DNA of 64,000 bases, taken from assembly GCF_025144225.1 (NCBI RefSeq), contig NZ_JALXXB010000010.1, positions 1 through 64,000 on the forward strand. The letters are read 5' to 3'. How positions within the stretch are numbered: the stretch's first letter is position 1; each line of letters begins with the position of its first letter. Below the pieces are notes generated by a model that worked only from the letters and a program-made list of their open reading frames with translations, was not told the origin of the DNA and did not search any database. Below are positions 61,749 through 64,000 of this stretch, piece after piece. The stretch comes from Aestuariimicrobium sp. p3-SID1156. GTDB taxonomy: Bacteria > Actinomycetota > Actinomycetes > Propionibacteriales > Propionibacteriaceae. The translations under genes and the position numbers were made by a program.

Positions 61749-62456
61749 TCATGTCGTGACGAAGCGTGCTGGCTCGGTGAAGTATGGCCATTCCGTGGCG
61801 AAGGCGACCGCGAACTCGGCGTAGGCCTTGCAGCCTCGCATCACCTGCTGGGCGGTGTAGTAGTCGACATAGCGAAAGCCGTAGGTCTCGCCACGAGCGA
61901 AGGCCTCGCCCTCGATCGCCCCGCGCCACCGCTCGTGCGCTTCGGCGCTCACGGGCACGTGTGTGGTGGGTCGAAAGCCCTCCTCGTCCTCCCAATTCTC
62001 AGCGAAAAGGAGGTGCGGGATCCCGTGTCGTTGATGCTCGGGGTCCTCGCCGTCCGTGTGCCATCCTGGAAGGCCCGAGAGCAGCCGGGCTCGCACGGCC
62101 AGTCGCGAAGCATTCTCATGATCAGGGTGCATCGAGTGATGCCAGTGAGCGATCAGCACATCCGGTCGCCACCGCCTCAGCGTCAATGCCAGCCGTTGGG
62201 CCAGAGCCTCGTCATGCACCAGAAAGCCGTCGGACTGATCCTCCCAGCAGTAGAACTCGGCCCCGATGGCATCAGCGAAGGCGCGTCCCTCCGACAATTT
62301 CTGCGCCGCATACTCCGGCACACTCAGCCGGGGATGCCCCCGTTCGCCAGGAGTGAGCGCCAGCAAAATGCTCCGGCCGCCTGCCAGGACGTTCTGCGCC
62401 AATACCGGTCCAGCCGCCAGGTCCATGTCACCAATGTGGCCGCCGACGGCGACCAT
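61749..62456 (-). CDS. PIG-L (LmbE-like) deacetylase
   Basis: This 235-residue zinc-dependent deacetylase of N-acetylated sugars has the divergent first metal site GGHIGDMDLAAG in place of AHPDDE, and the second site HWHHSMHPDHENA. It is of the branch seen near sugar-use genes; mycothiol MshB has a canonical AHPDD. ATG62456 is chosen as it follows ggagg; ATG62477 is the alternative. It lies directly after a tandem GNAT gene. Confidence 0.85.
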   Translation of the reverse strand: MVAVGGHIGDMDLAAGPVLAQNVLAGGRSILLALTPGERGHPRLSVPEYAAQKLSEGRAFADAIGAEFYCWEDQSDGFLVHDEALAQRLALTLRRWRPDVLIAHWHHSMHPDHENASRLAVRARLLSGLPGWHTDGEDPEHQRHGIPHLLFAENWEDEEGFRPTTHVPVSAEAHERWRGAIEGEAFARGETYGFRYVDYYTAQQVMRGCKAYAEFAVAFATEWPYFTEPARFVTT

Positions 62457-62480
62457 GGTCACCCCTCCGCTCGACATTCC

Positions 62481-63440
62481 TCAGAGGTCCTTCCGCAGCA
62501 GCTGGAATGTCCGATTGACCCTCCAGCCAGCCCTTTCATACATGGTGAAGGCCGGGCCGTGGGTCTCGCCCCACAGGAAGTAGGACTCGCTTGCACCCTC
62601 TCGCGCCTGCTGGGCCATCGTCTCCGCCAGCAGGATCGCACCCAGCGCCTTACCGCGTTGGGAGGGGTCGACGCCGATGGGGCCGAAGCGTCCGATGTCT
62701 CCGTCATAGCTGGCGAAGGTGGAGAAGCCCACCACTGCGCCCTGCGGGTCTCGACACAGGACAATTCGATCGGGTCGGGCCCGTCGACGGGATTCCTCGC
62801 GGGCAATGTCACCCCAATCGGGAGCGACCTTCTCCGCTGCCCACTGGATCAGCTCAGGCAGGTCGCCCCACCCTGCCGGCCCGATGGCATATCCCTCCTC
62901 GAGGCGTTGCTGCTTGAGCTTCGCTATCGAGTCGGGGATGGTGTCGCTGATCGGTGCACTCTGACCCACGGAGGTGATGCGGACCTCGAAGCCCTTCGAC
63001 GCCAGCAGTGACATCGCGTCGGGGTAGGTCTCCGCGTCCAGACCGGGAACGAAGTAGCCCGGAGGATAGGCGCAGAAGTCAACACGTTCCGCGCCGCGCG
63101 CTTCAAGCCAGGCGATCGCAGTATCCACGAGGGCACCGCCCACACCCTGTCGACGATGCGTCGGCCCCACTGCCAGCAACGTGATCCAGCCGGTTCCCCA
63201 TGGCAGCGGGACGCGATGGGGCCCAGCGAGGACGGCGTAGCAGACCCCCATCACCTCTCCGGTCGTTTCTTCGATCGCCACGAGCAGCCCTTCCCGATGG
63301 AAACCCTCGTCCAACAGGATGTGCTGGGCGAATCGCTCCTGGGAAATTTCTTCCCGGGGACATGCCTCTGAGAGCACATCAATGATTCCTGGAAGGTCAT
63401 CTGCGATGAAAGGCCTGATGAGCCACCTGCGATCTGCCAT
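62481..63440 (-). CDS. Tandem GNAT N-acetyltransferase
   Basis: This 319-residue protein has two GNAT domains: the first (1-150) with the acetyl-CoA loop VGPTHRRQGVGGALVD, the second (170-319) with VDPSQRGKALGAILL. MshD has the same layout, but no mycothiol-specific motif could be confirmed. It pairs with the PIG-L gene 4 bases downstream, in the opposite sense of a deacetylation/acetylation cycle. ATG63440 has a gagga RBS 10 nt away; ATG63470 is possible. Confidence 0.82.
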   Translation of the reverse strand: MADRRWLIRPFIADDLPGIIDVLSEACPREEISQERFAQHILLDEGFHREGLLVAIEETTGEVMGVCYAVLAGPHRVPLPWGTGWITLLAVGPTHRRQGVGGALVDTAIAWLEARGAERVDFCAYPPGYFVPGLDAETYPDAMSLLASKGFEVRITSVGQSAPISDTIPDSIAKLKQQRLEEGYAIGPAGWGDLPELIQWAAEKVAPDWGDIAREESRRRARPDRIVLCRDPQGAVVGFSTFASYDGDIGRFGPIGVDPSQRGKALGAILLAETMAQQAREGASESYFLWGETHGPAFTMYERAGWRVNRTFQLLRKDL

Positions 63441-63588
63441 GAAGCAACACTCCTCTGTGTCCCCGGTCATCCCTACCCGTCCTCAGAGTCTGTCATCAAC
63501 TTTCTTGCATGGCAACGATTATGGAGGAAATATTTGCTCACTGGACGCTGCTGCGTTTCTGGGTCGTCACTCCGCGCGGGGGCCTCAC

Positions 63589-63606
63589 ATCCGTCCCGGG
63601 ACGGAT
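63589..63606. promoter_or_regulatory. 18-bp perfect palindrome upstream of the DUF2207 gene
   Basis: atccgtccc-gggacggat is a perfect inverted repeat, about 22 bases before the predicted -10 TACCGT (63628-63633). This places it at the -35 region, a good operator position. The 200-bp gap 63441-63640 holds no gene. Confidence 0.45.
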
Positions 63607-63640
63607 CCGATGTGACACCGGACTGGGTACCGTGGGAGCC

Positions 63641-64000
63641 ATGTCTCGTCTGCGCACCCTGTCGCTCGCCCTATGGGCCGCCCTCCTGTCCATCAGCTGG
63701 ACCGTGAGCGCCGCGGTGCCCGCCCACGCAGACGATGACGAGACGCCCAAGAGTTGGCGAATCACCCGCTATCACGTGACGGCAACCCCCAACAAGGAGA
63801 ACGGCTCGACCGAGGTCATCGTCGACCTTGACTTCGACTTTTCACGGGACGCCGGTCACGGACCCTTCATCGTCCTGCCCACCCGTATGCGTTCGCCCAA
63901 CCCCGACCAGTGGCGCATGCTCGACACCGACATCCAGGACGTGACCAGTTCTACCGGGGCCAACACCGAGCAGATGGTGAAGTCGGAGAGTGGCAACCTG
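63641..64000 (+). CDS. DUF2207-like secreted/membrane protein (5' part, cut by window end)
   Basis: The first 120 residues are seen. A signal peptide (MSRLRTLSLALWAALLSISW ... AHA|DDD, about 31 residues) precedes an exported beta-rich region with HVTATPNKENGSTEVIVDLDFDF and GPFIVLPTRMRS. This opening resembles DUF2207 membrane proteins, whose later membrane helices would lie outside the window. ATG63641 is 7 nt behind TACCGT. Function unknown. The frame is open to base 64000. Confidence 0.65.
   Translation, partial: MSRLRTLSLALWAALLSISWTVSAAVPAHADDDETPKSWRITRYHVTATPNKENGSTEVIVDLDFDFSRDAGHGPFIVLPTRMRSPNPDQWRMLDTDIQDVTSSTGANTEQMVKSESGNL

Noticed and set aside
61749-63440. Direct naming of the pair as mshB and mshD
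   Set aside because: The deacetylase lacks the AHPDD motif of MshB and a mycothiol-specific feature was not seen in the GNAT.

Overview
This is a high-GC actinobacterial chromosome segment. Four things point there: WhiB2, DUF3039, DUF3499, DUF2017 and TIGR03089 markers; a MurT/GatD pair; an acyl-CoA carboxylase with an epsilon subunit; and many start codons lying directly behind a -10 box with no Shine-Dalgarno, the leaderless style common in Actinomycetota. Gene content and the lack of cofactor F420 genes at the usual place would fit Propionibacteriales, but the genus cannot be fixed from this sequence. Gene starts below were chosen from RBS, leaderless -10 spacing and stop/start overlaps.

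Layout. 1-2300: MurT/GatD peptidoglycan amidation and tRNA-Lys. 2400-5850: alpha-glucoside-type sugar ABC importer, minus strand. 6000-7060: DUF3618 protein, peroxiredoxin, tRNA-Leu. 7100-9700: feoABC ferrous iron uptake behind a DtxR/IdeR-like box. 9830-11400: secreted GH64-type beta-1,3-glucanase. 11470-16400, minus: an rph-rdgB-thyA-dihydrofolate reductase-dinB run in which the reductase carries a C-terminal GNAT domain, plus a 39-residue Cys-rich protein. 16525-17554: SigE-family sigma factor with a membrane partner. 17556-20670: murI, DUF2017, clpS and divergent pncB. 20690-23530: accessory islet with an AbiEi/AbiEii-like pair, one unknown gene and YefM/YoeB.

23500-33500: malQ, RDD protein, MFS transporter, DUF3039, aroQ, a SIS protein, Trm112, phosphomannomutase, DUF3499, GH13 enzyme and a degenerate zincin. 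33529-44862: envelope block with DUF5719, a 1012-residue glycosyltransferase/membrane protein, whiB2, mannose-1-phosphate guanylyltransferase, TIGR03089, another GT2 and two divergent LytR-CpsA-Psr proteins. 44852-56792: purE/purK, PH-domain protein, birA, accD, accE, DUF937, maf, serine hydrolase, lipoprotein, M20 peptidase, Mpg and the biotin carboxylase/carrier. 56956-61693: unknown membrane protein, LpdA-like flavoprotein, purine nucleoside phosphorylase and phosphosugar mutase. 61749-64000: PIG-L deacetylase, tandem GNAT, and the start of a DUF2207 protein cut by the window edge.

From 28.6 kb to 61.7 kb the order resembles the Mycobacterium tuberculosis Rv3256c-Rv3308 region as I remember it, without fbiA/fbiB between whiB2 and manC. 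The shared themes are GDP-mannose supply, wall-polymer attachment, acyl-CoA carboxylation with its biotin ligase, and nucleotide-pool housekeeping. The less ordinary parts are the DHFR-GNAT fusion, the toxin-antitoxin islet with nested palindromes over its promoter, several perfect palindromes at divergent promoters, and the PIG-L/tandem-GNAT pair.
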